A DNA stretch of 64,000 nt, taken from NCBI RefSeq assembly GCF_963662255.1, contig NC_085046.1:45957797-46021796 (forward strand), read 5' to 3'. Below are positions 38,193 to 50,039 of this stretch, in pieces (position 1 is the stretch's first letter; every line of letters begins with the position of its first letter). The notes beneath the pieces were generated by a model that had not been told where the DNA came from, did not search any database, and saw only the letters and a list, made by a program, of their open reading frames with translations. The position numbers and the translations under genes are program-made. This stretch comes from Cinclus cinclus (lineage: Eukaryota > Chordata > Aves > Passeriformes > Cinclidae).

Positions 38193-38895
38193 AGTTGGGG
38201 GTTGGCTTTTTCCCTTTTGTCTCTGTGGAATTTTTCCCATTGTCATGCTAAGATACTTGTTGATTAGGCCCTAGTGACAGGGGGGAGGGGGGAGGGGAGG
38301 GAAGAGAGAAACCCCTGAGAGATCCAAAATCCAGAAGAGGAGACGGGAGGCACTGACTCGTCCCATTTTGCCCATGGAGCTGGATGAGAAGGACAGCTGC
38401 CCCTGTCCCATCCCTACCAACCCAGCACCGGGAGCCATCCTCACTACTGTTAGACCCTGCCCTGCTGCCTTCTTGCTTTAACCTGCCATCATCCAGCACT
38501 CTGCTGAGCACTGGGACCGACACCGTGAGCGGAGAGCTCTCTCCATTTCTCTCTCCCCCTGGGACAGCGCTGCCATCACCCCCAGCCCTCCTGCGGCTCT
38601 GCGGGACCTGCCCGCCCCCAGCACCGGGAACTGCAGCTCAGGGAAAAGGGGTCTGCAGACAGAAAAGGACTGAGTTACTGTTCTGTTGGTGGATAATTTC
38701 ATAGCTGTTGGGTTTTTTGTTTGTCTTGTTGGATATATTAGTAAAGAACTGTTATTCTTATCCCCATATCTTTGCCTAAGAGCTCCTTTAATTCCAAAAT
38801 TATAATAATTTGTAGGGAGGAGGGATCACACTCTTCATTTCAAAGGGAGGCTTCTGCCTTTCTTAGTAAATACCTGTCTTTTTTAAACCAGGACA
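38193..38895 (+). mobile_element. Solo LTR of an endogenous retrovirus (family A, copy 2), 703 bp
   Basis: It is homologous along its length to the LTR at 20762-21450 and in the same orientation. A perfect 5-bp target-site duplication AAGAG flanks it (38188-38192 and 38896-38900). The 5' terminus reads AG instead of TG and the 3' terminus is GGACA. An AGTAAA signal is at 38740-38745. Many CpG sites of copy 1 appear here as TpG or CpA, so this copy looks older or more heavily methylated. Open frames within it on both strands (to 106 codons) are shadows of the GC-rich U3. Confidence 0.93.
38280..38301 (+). promoter_or_regulatory. Potential G-quadruplex in LTR U3 (copy 2)
   Basis: Four G runs of 6, 6, 4 and 3 are separated by single A bases. 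They lie at the same U3 position as the motif in copy 1. Function is inferred only from the pattern. Confidence 0.65.
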
Positions 38896-38900
38896 AAGAG

Positions 38901-41900
38901 ACATTTTATTTTTTTATTTTTTTAGATACTTATTTTCAGCTGGATGATATTTTGTTTGGTCAAGTGCCCTGAATTTTACTTGTGATATTTTCCTTTACAT
39001 TTTCAATGTTTTGCAAAGAAATTTGTTAATTTATTCTTAATGGAGCTATTTTAAGAAAGCTGGTCACATGCCGCACAAAGGGACCTGGTGTGTGAGTAAT
39101 CTTGCAAAGATGTATTAGCAAATGCATTTATAGCAGTGTTATTCATGGGTGGCTGAGACGGAGGAGAAGTCATCTGTATGTACAATCTGGAGTAACTCCC
39201 TGATCCTGAGTGACCAGTGCTGGATGCAGCAGCTGCTCACTGGGAATTAGGCATCATGGGACTCCAGTCTGGGGTATCAGGCACCTCCATGGGGATGGGG
39301 ATAGGGATGGGCTGAGCCCAGTCTGGGACATCAGCCCGCACTACATGTGGGGGATAAGATCCAGCAGGCCTCATGGCTGGACAGTGGAGGGCTGTGTGGA
39401 GCTGAAGACTGGCATTGCATTAGGACACATTAGGACATGGGATAAAATGGGGTCCTGAGCCATATGCAGAGGTATGACTGTCACCAGGAGAGGTCAGAAT
39501 GGGAAAAAAAGGGCTGTTCACATGCTCATAGAGCTGCTGTTTGCAGCTCTAATGTTATCAAGAGTTACGGAGCCATCAGTAGCTTGGAATTTATAGACGT
39601 TTGTAGATAATATACTGGCAATAAATGAGGTTGAAATTTGCTAAAGACATTTGCCACTATTAATAACTTCCCTGTATCAAATTAATGCATTTCAGGTTGA
39701 TAGCACATGGTAATCTCTCCTTGGAGACTGTTCTTGGCAGGGGATAGATGCATGTAGCTCCAGTTTTTCTGTGTGTGTGACAGGATGAGATGAAATAATA
39801 GTGGTGAGCTGCTTATATGTGGTTATATTTGTATTCCCTTGCTTAAATGAATAAGCCATTCTGCTTTGAGTTTGGCGTATTGGTGGTATTAGAAGTGCCT
39901 TATAATGCTGCCTTTCTGAATCTTTCTTATAAGGACTATCAGGCTGTGTGGCTTGTGTCCAGCTGTTGCTTTTTGCTGTACACTTTTAAGCTGCCGCCAG
40001 TGCTTCACCCCAGAAACTGCTGCTCTTTGAGCTCTGATAGAAGTGTCCCTGCTCTGGTGTTACACCCACCAGAATGTACATTCATTCCCCTAGTAAAAAA
40101 ATTAACACAGCACAGGCCAAATGGGTGCTCAGAGATGTCCATAAGGGACTTGGTTGACTTAAATGCACACATGGCCATACATTTTTCAGCTGGGGCCAGA
40201 AGATGAGCATTATGCATCTCCAATTTCACTGTGTATTATGATTCATTCTAGCCAAACACATTGAGGGATGTTAGTTATTTCTGGTTTATTGTTTTGTGTT
40301 TATTCCTTTTCCAGGTGTGCAAGGAGAATTGCTCAAACTTCAGAAGTGTCTGCTTCATGTTACATCCAGCAGAAATGCCACTTTTCTAGCAAGTGGGTAA
40401 ATACATACAGTCCTGTTTTGCTCCCTTAACAGGCACAGATGCTTTTGAAGAAACACCCATTTTGAGGCATAGCTGAATTCCAGCCCCAGAATTTCTGAAA
40501 GTTCTCAGCAATGAAGCTAAGCAGTAGAAGGAAATGCTTGAGGAGCAAGACATCTGGGTTGACCTAGGCTGTCCACCTGCATCAGTAAATACAGTGGAAT
40601 AGTAGTGGTGGATCTGCAGATCAAAAGAGCTGACACTGCAGACTCAGCAAGAAAGATATTTCAGGGAGATATGCTTTGGATTAGTCTCATCCTGTAGGGA
40701 CCACATCTGTCAGTGACTGTAGTGCCCTACGGGCAGTTGTGGAAAGCTTTTTACAGGTAAGTTTTATTTGAAAGACACCCAGTTTGTGTTTTACAGGACT
40801 GCTCATCCATGTGAACCAAAATGTGGTAAGTGGGAAAAACTGGGAAGTTCACTCCTAAAGGGTGCTCTTGATCTGAACTAAAATGCTAACACAGATGGAC
40901 CTGTAATCTTTCCCTGTCTGTCACAATTTCTACTAAGTAATGTAGGAAACTGCTACACAAATCTGAAAGCTCTACAGAGGTCTTCCATTTATTTCTTCTC
41001 ACAGTGCTGGTAAAGGTACTATTTTTTCCAAGCTAAATGTCCAGTTATGGCTCAAATACTTTATTTAATTGGTGATAAAACCCACTGTGTTTGTTGGGGT
41101 TTTTAGAAAGGCCAATTTGCTGCAGTCTAACAGCCCACACAGTCTGTTTGCTTGAAAGCCAAATTACTGGTTTTATTCAAATATCATTAAGGACGTATGA
41201 AAACTGAAGGACTTTCTGGAGACACGGGGAGTAGAGAATCTGCATTAAATGGAATTTGCCAGAGGAAGAAAATTCTGGTTTATATTTTCTGTGGCACTGT
41301 TTCTGCAATAAAATTTCCAAGGGGATTCTTAGGGACCTGTAATCCAGAAGCAAATGGATCACCTTTAATTGTGTTTTCCTGTGGAGCAGAAGCACAAGCT
41401 CAAATACCCGCCAGTGTTTCTTGACTGAAGCTTTCATCTGTTTTTACTGCAGGTTTTTTTCACCAACTGAAGGTGAACAGATTTGAAGAAGTCTTTCAAA
41501 CATGTAAGAGCTGAGGGAGGTGAATGGGGTGCAAGGATGAATTTATGTGTTGAACTTGCTGAAGTTTTGTGCATGATTACAAAAGGTTATCCTTTGTGTG
41601 TCACAGTGTGGGTGCTGGGATGAAGCTGAAGCCACCGATCAGAATTCAGAATGTAAAATTGTTTATCTTCTGTAAGTTCAGCAGGGTTTTGCTAATGACC
41701 TCTGAAAGCCAGGATTTCATGGATAATATTTAGACAGTTCAGTTGTGGTATGGTGGCTGGAAAAAGGTGAATTTAGTTGGGGAAAAAAAAAAGAGGAAGA
41801 GAGAGAAATAGTCCAGTTTCAGGGGATACTTTTCAGCAAAGACAGGGAAGGAGTTTGGATCATGTGACAAGACACTTTAAGATATTACCAGGACAAATCT

Positions 41901-43089
41901 GTAAACTTGCAGACTTCCCTCTGGAAAGACTAAGTCATACTGGGACAGTCACAGAAGGGTTGATGACTGAAATTATGAGCCTGATGCCAATGTAGAAGAC
42001 ATAAAAGAAACTGTTTCTTAAACAATGTTATAAAAGAAAATAGTTTCTTTAGCCAAACAAAATAAAAACACGGTGGAACACTTGCATGTCAATACTCAGG
42101 AGGGTTAAGTTCCCAATGAGAACGACAAATCTGAGATATGTCACAACAAAGACGTGAACAAATGGTTATTAAAAAGCCATAAATAAAGTGAGGATGAAAA
42201 TTGGATTCCCAACCATCAGAAGCATGAGGTTCTGAGCCAGCTTTCTGACAGTAGTGGGGGGCAAAAATCCGTGTCTAAGACTGAGCTAGATAATACTTTG
42301 TGAAAGGAATAGTATGAAGCTGTGCCTGCAAGAGGAGGGGATCGGATGCAGTGATCCTTCAGGATATTCCTTCAAGTTCTGTGTTCTGACATAGAGCTGT
42401 TAGAACACACTGAAAAAACAAATGGATAATTCAACTCATGTAAAAGCAGATATTTTTATAAATAAACAAGTCAAAAAATGTGTTTCCTTAGGATCATGTT
42501 GTGAATGTGAAACACAATCAAAGTAAAGACCGTGTTGTTATCTTTGCTGGTAGAGGTGCATTATCCAATACAAGAGGTCAAATGATTATGGTACTCTTGC
42601 TTATGCATTAGGTTTGGATATGTTCTGGTTTTACTTGCCTGGAGTTTTTCTTGAGATGTGTACATGTTGTAGCAATGCTGTGTGTGCCTGTAGACAGGAA
42701 GGCTAATCATTACAGCAACATGGACGGAGAGTGACTGTCAGGAGTGCAACTGGTGAGCAGCCAGATATCAGGCTAATGACTGAGACCTTGTCAGAAAAAT
42801 TAGAGTTCTGTGCAAGATCCCTGCAGTTGTGTACTGGAGATATGGAGGCTGGAAGCGGCCAAACATAGCAATTGTTTGGACAAAAAGAAATGGTTTAAGG
42901 TGAACATATTGCTGGTGATGACTGAGGCTCAACTGTGTGCTTAATGAAATGAAGCATTTTAACTAATGCAAAAGTACAAGATGCAGTGTTTGAAGATTTG
43001 ATTACATATATGAAGACACGAGCTGCGATCTGGTTGCTTTCTTGGTTAGCTACATCTGGACCTTCCTACATGCTGTTTGATCAAACAAA
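38901..43089. other. Unique noncoding sequence with a GC-richer patch at 39.2-39.46 kb
   Basis: The 39200-39460 patch is G-rich and repeats the phrase CCAGTCTGGG...ATCAG twice (39264-39281 and 39319-39334). Its origin is not recognised; an old repeat is possible. The rest is AT-rich, with open frames up to 119 codons (39847-40206) that match nothing known. Confidence 0.5.
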
Positions 43090-43640
43090 CATAGAATCAC
43101 AGAGTCAGAGAATAGTTTGGGTTGGAATGAACCTTAAAGGCCATTTAGTTCCAATATCTCTGTCATGGACAGGAACAACCTCCACCATATGGTTCAAAGC
43201 CCCATCCAGCCTGGCTTTGGTCACTGCAAGGGATGGGGCATCATTGAGCTTCTCAGAACCTATTCCAGTCCCTAATCAACCTCACAATAAAGAATTTTTT
43301 TTAGTATCTAATCTAAACCTGCCCTCTGTCAGTTTGAAGCCATTCCCCTTGTCCTATCACTACATGTGAAATGTCTCTCTCTAGCTCTCTTGAAGACCCC
43401 CTTCAGGTACTGAAAAGATGCCATAAAGTCTTTTCTTCAGACTGAACAGTCCCAACTCTCTCAGACAGTCCTCACAGGAGAGGTGCTCCAGACCTCTGCT
43501 CATATTCCTGACATTCCTCTGAACTCACTCCTACAGATCCACATCCTTCCTATATTGGGGGCTCCAGAACTGGATGCAGCACTCCGGGTTGGGTTTCACT
43601 AGGGTAGAAATAACTCTCTTAACCTGTTGGTCACATGCTA
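43090..43640 (-). mobile_element. CR1 LINE 3' portion, minus strand
   Basis: The + strand begins CATAGAATCACAGAGTCAGA, continues AATAGTTTGGGTTGGAATGA and CCCATCCAGCCTGGCTTTGG, then GAGAGGTGCTCCAGACCTCT and CTCCAGAACTGGATGCAGCA. All are the reverse complement of the avian CR1 3' region in order. It is about 550 bp and 5'-truncated, as is usual for CR1. The 127-codon open frame at 42986-43369 largely lies in it and is not a host gene. Confidence 0.93.
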
Positions 43641-44010
43641 GATATTGAACAGACAAAGTCTTCCAGGTGAAGGTGGTCTTGAGGGAAGACTGTGGTTAAA
43701 TGGGACCAAGGATGTAGGATCTATCTCTTATCAGTGAGAGAGACAGATAATTGATCTGCTAAACGTGGCTAGTGGGTATGCAGTTGTGGAAAAACAGTAT
43801 TACACAGCTGAGCACCAAGATACACTGGAAGTAGTGTATCTATCAAAAAGCAGACCTTGATGCACATTTAGTTTAATATGAGTAGATTGCTTTAAAAGAT
43901 GGCTTTCATTGCCTCTCCAAACACCTGCAGTTCTTGCACTCTTGGGTGTCTTGAAGCTCAAAACACCAAAGAGCTCAGAGAAGGTTGTACAACATTAGTC
44001 TATATTGGAG

Positions 44011-44122
44011 AAGTCTTTCCATGTTCAGTACTGTGGAAAGAGTTAAAAATCAAGTATTTTAAGTAGAAATCTTTCCATGATCGGTACTGTGGAAAGAGTT
44101 AAAAATCAAGTATTTTAAGTAG
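44011..44122 (+). repeat. Two-copy 56-bp tandem duplication with a small hairpin in each unit
   Basis: Units 44011-44066 and 44067-44122 are equal in length and differ at three positions near their 5' ends. Each contains CTTTCCA...TGGAAAG, inverted 7-bp arms around a 12-base loop. The duplication is recent enough to be about 95% identical. Confidence 0.95.
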
Positions 44123-44603
44123 GATAATAGCCTTTACTTCTGAAACTAGACGAAATACACATGTAGCATGTCACATTGTGCACAGATAGGATTTTAATTA
44201 TTGGAACCCAATACAAATCAACTCATCAAACTTGTTAATGAAAGTACTCCGATTTAAAGTGGTGATGTGGAAATCTTAACAGGAAGCATGGCTTGTTAAA
44301 AGTAAATGAAAAGATGTAAAGCTTTTGTCCCTTGTTGGGTTCAGATGAGTCTAGTGCAGCACTTCAACAGATACAAGTTTGAATGTCCCAGTAGGGGGCA
44401 AGGCAGCTGTTGAATTTTGACAGTATTTTTAATATATTGCAGTGGTCTTGTGTCTTGTTCATGAGGCAAAGGGGCACAAGCTCCCTTAGGGACAGTGTTT
44501 CTAGAAGGTTGCTGGAGGAGTCAGTCAGGAGAGAGCCACTGGAGAAAAAATCAGCTGAGAATATGTGGAGCTGTACCAAGAGCCTCTGGGCCAGGAGGAA
44601 TAT

Positions 44604-44722
44604 TCATAGAATCATAGAATGGTTTGGGTTGGAAGAGACCTTAAAGACCATCTAGTTCCAAGACCCCTGCCATGGGCAGGGATACCTTTCAATGGACCTG
44701 GCTGTCAAAGCTCCATCCAGCA
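44604..44722 (-). mobile_element. Short CR1 LINE 3' end, minus strand
   Basis: It begins TCATAGAATCATAGAATGGT and continues TTGGGTTGGAAGAGACCTTA and CCATGGGCAGGGATACCTTT, close to the young avian CR1 consensus in reverse complement. It is severely 5'-truncated at about 120 bp. It is the least diverged CR1 in the window by eye. Confidence 0.95.
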
Positions 44723-45249
44723 CCATTCTATATGGTCGCAGATCTGCCAAGTGAATTGCCTGAGGAGGCTTCTGCAGGCCTAGATTGTCCTCTGAGGAAA
44801 GGGGCTGTTTAGGCAGCAAACCTGGACATATACAGCCAGAATAGGAAGTAGGATGCTGCCTAAGCATTAATGAGCATTAGCTCATTAAGAGGTGAGTTTG
44901 GAGGCCTACAGTTTGATGTAATGCTGAACAAGCTGTTTGCTGGGTCCCACATGCCTGGGGAAGAGGCAGTTGCTCACCTGAGATAACCTTGGTAAGGCTG
45001 TTGAGATCAAAGACCAACCCCTTACCCAGGGTTCAGTGAGTCACAGCTTTTGAAGTTGTTATTAAGTACTCTTCATCTCACAGTCCAGCAAGGAGTTAAA
45101 GCAGTAAATCAAAGGGGATGCAGCTTTTTTTCTTTTTTTGACCACAGTATATCTACCAAATCCAAACCATTAAGAAAGTGTGTGTGCGTGTATAGGAATA
45201 ACATCTTGGACACATTAGAAAAACATCCAACCTCAAAACTACCTTATGC
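44723..45249. other. Unique noncoding sequence
   Basis: No gene or repeat was recognised between the CR1 fragment and the T/G-rich tract. Confidence 0.5.
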
Positions 45250-45440
45250 TTGAAAGTGGGTTTTAGTGATGGTTTTGGTTGTTTGGGTTTATGGGGTCTC
45301 TTTTTTTTGTTTGGGTTTTTCATTATTTTTGTTGTTTGTGGTTTTTGTTTTGTTTTGGTTTGGTTTGTTTTTTTGTTTTGTTTGCCTTGTTTTGGGTTTT
45401 TGTTGTTTGTTTTTGTTTGTTTGTTTGATGGGGCTCTTTT
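45250..45440 (+). repeat. T/G-rich low-complexity tract
   Basis: The sequence is almost only T and G, with GTTT, GTTTT and GGTTT units. It yields two meaningless open frames rich in Phe, Val, Leu and Cys. A similar tract lies at 63739-63870. It could be a degraded A-rich tail of a minus-strand insertion. Confidence 0.9.
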
Positions 45441-45816
45441 CCTTTAGTTTCCTTCCACCTTTCCTTTAGTGCCATCTAGTAAATGTTTTCTTCAACTGTG
45501 CTAGGAGTAATGCAATAGAGGTGATATAGAAAAGCAAACAACCACCTATTTGCAACTTGAAGTGTAGTGTTGTAGGAATTGAACTGGCTGACATCCCAAA
45601 CCAGACCAGTGTTTCTGATGAGTTGCTCCTTGGCCCCAGACCTTGGAGGGCATTTGTTTAAGTTTATAACAGTTCCTAAGAAGGTTGTCAAAGGTTTTAA
45701 GAACTGTTTATGGTAAAGCTTTATAACCCTCATTTCCCATTTGTTGCCTCTATTCCCAGTTATGTCATCCCTTTTCTCCTCCCAGTTCTGGAAAGTTCTT
45801 GTATCCTTGTATCCCC

Positions 45817-45955
45817 ATTGGTTTATGTTCACCACATTGTTCCACACATCCTACCTTATTGGCCTCTTCCCTATGTTACTCCTCCCTTGCACCACTTTTC
45901 CCTTTACCCATTGGATTCTCACCCTGGACCCACCTCTCCTCATCCCTTATAAATA
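45817..45955 (+). promoter_or_regulatory. LTR promoter: three inverted CCAAT boxes and a TATA box
   Basis: ATTGG (inverted CCAAT, the NF-Y-type site) occurs at 45817-45821, 45858-45862 and 45910-45914. TATAAATA follows at 45948-45955. Start of transcription would be expected about 30 bp further on, near 45980. Activity is inferred from layout only. Confidence 0.7.
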
Positions 45956-46047
45956 CCCTGGATTTTCCCTCAGCCTTGTCTTCTACCCTTAACTCTTATA
46001 GTGTGTGCACGTGTTTTGGGCCTCGTCCCGCATTTTCTTTTATGGTT

Positions 46048-46053
46048 ATTAAA
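46048..46053 (+). terminator. LTR polyadenylation signal ATTAAA
   Basis: ATTAAA sits about 95 bp downstream of the TATA box of the ERVK-like LTR, the expected R-region position. A T/G-containing stretch follows. Confidence 0.65.
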
Positions 46054-46194
46054 GTATTTAGTTCCAGAGCTGTGGTGTGGACCCGTTCCTCATTTTGCCA
46101 CCTTAGCCCTGATATCAGGGAACCTTTAGAGGTTGGTCGGGGAGACTACCCTCGAGTCTTGCGCCTTAAGTATTAAAAAACCCCGACATAGTGT

Positions 46195-47498
46195 CAAGGG
46201 CATTTTTTACTCAATCTACTCCCTTGACGAGGAGAAAGGCTAAGGTAAGGATAGGAGAAATCTTGTGTACAGCACTGGGATTTGAAGTGGAAGGACCATG
46301 TATGGATCAAGATTGCTCTGCAGCATCTCAGACCCATTTTGTTATTAAAAAAGCCACACTGATATCCTTAATTCCATTCTGTGCAAATGAAAGCAGACAT
46401 CTCTCCAGCCCCTGGTTAATTCATAAAATGTTTCTTGCAGTGTACGTTAGAGCAACAGTTGAACTGCAGTAAGGGAAAGAGTGGCAAGAAATAAAAAAAT
46501 TTCCCAAGAATGTTCTTAGAGGTACAACAGTGATTAACTAAAGAAGCAAAAACAGTAGTTAAATGTGGGAACCAGTCTGTGAAAACTCACTCAAATATAT
46601 CATCCTGAGAAAAGTGTTGCACTTTCTTTCAAATCCTGAATATCTTCTTCCCTCAACAATGTATTCTCAGTTGAATCCATATCCGAGAAGGATGCTGCAA
46701 CACAGGCTTTGTGTTTCATGATCACTTCTTTGATTTCATAGTCACTACTACAAAAAGTGCAGCACATTGCTTCCTATGTCCTCTCCTTGATTCGGTCGCT
46801 GTAGGTGTTTACAAGTCATTATCCTGCAAAATAATTGACTCAGTGCTATTAGGACTCGAAACTTTCAACAAATGCTGACATTATGAACACTTGAGATGTA
46901 TAAGAATAGTGACAATGGTCATTGCCATCAACAAAAATAAAGGGAATGCAGTTTTTACTGATCAAACATTTTGCCTCAAGACTAAAATAAATGTGATGTT
47001 GCAGAACAGAATGTTCTCCAGGCATTAAAAAAGATGCATTTTAAATAAGAGGGGGGTATTTTCCCTTGATGTTTCAAAGTTAAAATTAACGCAATTTCTC
47101 GTACAATTCTTAAGGCATGATACATTGGTCTCCTTAAATACCATACTGTATTCACCACACTGTTCTATATTCCCCTCTGTCTTAGGCAGGGGAGAAGCCA
47201 CCATGTGCAATAAATTGTTCATGCAGTTTGGTGGCTGTGTCATGCATTTTGGTAGCTTCTGTACGTATTTATCTATGTATATGTTGGGTGGCCTCTTACT
47301 GCTCAGGAAAACAGTAAATCATCCCAGCAGAAAAAAAAAATATTCTCCTTTGTGGGTCCTTTATGAAGACACCAGTACTTTCTGTAGCTGATGTTTATGA
47401 AGTTACAGGATCTTGATGTCTTGGACACATTCAATGCTCCGTGACTGCAGGTTGCCAGCGGACTCAAAAGGTAAGAATTGGAAAGACATACAGTTTGA
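46195..47498. other. Unique noncoding sequence
   Basis: No gene or repeat was recognised. Open frames are 93 codons or shorter. Confidence 0.55.
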
Positions 47499-47503
47499 TT
47501 ACA

Positions 47504-48064
47504 TGTCTTAGGTGGCAACGCAAGATGTAACCAAGAGTATGTACTCTATTAACATCTGTTAAAACCATCTGGCCCACAGGTGGGGCAGTGCTTTTTATAT
47601 CTTCCACCACCCATCCTCCCTCCAAGGAAATATCTTCTGTTAATGGGCCATAGAGTCCCACTGAATGACTGATAAAATTACATCATCCCACTGTGAGAGG
47701 TTCCACCCAGGATGAGGAGCCAAGCATTCCGACCTGGATATAATCTGAGATTGAAAACACCATAAGCAGCCTTTTTCCACTGGATTCCCAGTGGAAGATC
47801 AAACTCATCTACACCATCATCATTGGACCTTCAGAAGAAAACTACACCCTTCCACAGGATCACTGCTTCAACTGAAACACTCTGTCACTCCAGGACGACT
47901 GCAGCCACCATTTCATTGGACTGCTACCAGCACCCTGACCAACAAGGTGTCAGGTTGTATTCTGACTATCAGTGTTTTTGTACTACTGCATTCTATTTTA
48001 ATTTTCCTATTAAATTGTAGTTCTGACCTGAGATCTCCTGCTGGTTTGCTTTCAGATCAATTCA
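47504..48064 (+). mobile_element. LTR of an endogenous retrovirus (family B), about 561 bp
   Basis: It starts TGTCTTAGGTGGC. TATAAT at 47739-47744 (in CCTGGATATAATCTGAG) and ATTAAA at 48009-48014 give promoter and polyadenylation positions. U3 matches the reverse complement of the 57-kb LTR from its far end to about the polyadenylation signal; beyond that the two diverge. Flanks TTACA (47499-47503) and TTAACA (48065-48070) are a possible decayed duplication, so the right edge is tentative. The 109-codon open frame at 47791-48120 mostly lies in U3/R and is not a gene. Confidence 0.82.
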
Positions 48065-48070
48065 TTAACA

Positions 48071-49425
48071 GTTTTGGCTTTTTTAAATTTATTTTTTTAT
48101 TTTTTTATTTTTTTTTTTAGAAAATCAAGCTAAAAACCCTCTTAGTTTGTCCTACAAGTAAGATTTAAATTGAAGTCTTTTAAAGCAACATTTTGAGCCC
48201 ATGGATTTCTGTCATGTTATAAAACACCTGACTGCAACATAAAGTGACCTGAAGTACACATCCTGAAACAGAAATGAGCATAGGATACTGCCAAAGGAAT
48301 AAGTGATAAAAGCCTGCTAAGACAACAACAAAGGCTCTCTGATGTGAACAGTGCTATGAGGAACTTCATGGCATTTTATTTAAAGGTCAGCTGTAACAAT
48401 CAGGATGTTTCTTTTCTTTATAAAGCTTTATAAATGTCATTGAACAAAAAAAGATAAAGAGCAAAAATGAACATATGCATTTCATCAGATGTGTATAGTG
48501 GTCATAGATAGTAGTCCTATTCTAAAATTTGGGCAATGGTAGCACAAAGTTTTGTCTAACACACACATAAATGAAGAGAGGCATCCCTTGTTCATAAAAC
48601 AAAAATAATGACATCTCAGCATCAATGTTAAATATAGTACTTGAAAGTACAGTTAAAGAATGGAAATTTTCCAATTTTAAGATTTCATGAGCTTTATACA
48701 GAGACCTAGATGCTCTGAAAAAGAATCCAGCCAATGCATTGCAGATGAACTGAATCTCAATAAGCAAGAACCAACAAGTCTCTGAAACTAGTGCTGAAAG
48801 GATGCAACTTGGCTATATCAACTAGCAAAAATTATTCTGTCTAGTCCAGCTATGTAAGCACAGGTTGCTGACATTTAGTATTATGAGACTTCTGGAGGGG
48901 TAAAACAACTGAACAAATAAAAAATACGTATCAGGCTCCTTAATTTTTCTATGAATTTCTCATGTATATTTTCAGTTGTGAAAGTCTTGTTACTTGTGAA
49001 GTTCAAAAATAGTCAAAAAACCTGTAATAATTCCATTTTAATGTTCATCTGTTAGTTGAATGGGGACTGAACCTGAATGGTAAATATTAATTAACTAAAG
49101 TCTGTTAAACCTAAATATACTTAAACCTGAACTCCTTCTTCCCTTATTTATAATCTCAGCTTCTGGATATCCTGGCTCAAGACATCCTGGCATTTATTGC
49201 TCTCTAGTGGAAACTATTTGCATCCTTGACTTTGGCAGGAGTAATATGGCTCCTGTGGTCTTCACTTATGTAGCGCCACCACGCAAAACTCTCACAACAT
49301 TTAGCAAACCTTGCATAACTTTCACAGAGGTGCATAAACATGTCTTTACCTTTTCATTGAAGCCAAATTAACTGTGTATTTTGAGATTCCATACATGTAA
49401 GTGCTTGCTTGATCATATCCAAAAG
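48071..49425. other. Unique noncoding sequence after the 47.5-kb LTR
   Basis: A T-rich tract lies at 48080-48119. The remainder is AT-rich, with no gene or repeat family recognised. Confidence 0.55.
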
Positions 49426-49430
49426 GGCAT

Positions 49431-50022
49431 TGTGGTTTAACCCCACCCAGCAGCCAAACCCCAGAAAAGCACTTGCTCACTACCCCACCAGTAGGATCAG
49501 GGAGAGAATGGGAAGTGTAAAAGATGGAAAAACATGTGGGTTAAGATAAAGGCAGCTTGATAGCAAAAGCAAAATCTGCACACACAGGCAAAGAAAAACA
49601 AGAGATTAATTCACTGATTCCCATGGGCAGGCAGGTGTTGAGCCACCTCCAAGAGACCAGGGCCCCATCACAAGTAATGATGACTTGGGAAAACAAACCT
49701 CATCCCTCCATATGCCTCTTCTTTCCTCCTCCTTCCCTCCATTTTATGTATTGAGCACGATGCCACATGGTCTGTAATGTCCCTTTGGTCAGTTCGGGTC
49801 ATCTGTTCTGGCTGTCCTGGCTCCCAGCCTCCCATGCACCCCCACCTTCCCATCCAGTCTGCCAGTAAGGAAAGCAGAAAAGGTTCTGTGTAGTCCCTGC
49901 AACAACAGCAATGAAAAATCATCACTCTATTATCAACCCTGTGTTCAGGGTTCCAAATCCAAAGCACAGCCCCATGCCAGCCACTGTGAAGAAAATTAAC
50001 TACCCCAGCCAAAACCAGCATA
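49431..50022 (-). mobile_element. Avian ERV LTR, minus strand, about 592 bp
   Basis: The + strand runs from TGTGGTTTAACCCCACCCAG through TGGGTTAAGATAAAGGCAGC, CAGGCAGGTGTTGAGCCACC and CCCTTTGGTCAGTTCGGGTC to CCAGCCAAAACCAGCATA. In order, this is the reverse complement of a common avian LTR that I remember by its start, GCTGGTTTTGGCTGGG. A TATA-like CATAAAAT lies on the minus strand near 49741-49748. No clear target-site duplication flanks it. The 117-codon minus-strand frame over its right part (49668-50021) is chance. Confidence 0.85.
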
Positions 50023-50039
50023 GTATGAAAGGAATTTGG

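Larger units (their letters stand above)
45571..46188 (+). mobile_element. ERVK-like solo LTR, 618 bp
   Basis: It starts TGTAGGAATTG and ends CCCCGACA, with a perfect 6-bp target-site duplication TAGTGT at 45565-45570 and 46189-46194. Six bases is the usual class II (ERVK) spacing. U3 holds three ATTGG boxes and a TATAAATA box; ATTAAA at 46048-46053 is the polyadenylation signal, with a GC-richer U5 after it. No internal viral sequence is adjacent. Four to five open frames (to 125 codons) inside it are chance products. Confidence 0.93.

Noticed and set aside
42341..42405. Possible CR1 3' tip (GTGATCCTTCAGGATATTCC)
   Set aside because: The match is too short and diverged, with no further CR1 sequence upstream.
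45250..45469. Hydrophobic Phe/Leu/Val/Cys-rich frames as membrane proteins
   Set aside because: They are translations of a T/G low-complexity tract.
45710..46176. Overlapping + strand frames of 80-125 codons
   Set aside because: They lie entirely inside a solo LTR with precise ends and target-site duplication.
47791..48120. His-rich N-terminal open frame (109 codons) as a metal-binding peptide
   Set aside because: It is read from LTR U3/R sequence, and a frame with similar sequence appears in the 57-kb LTR on its coding strand.
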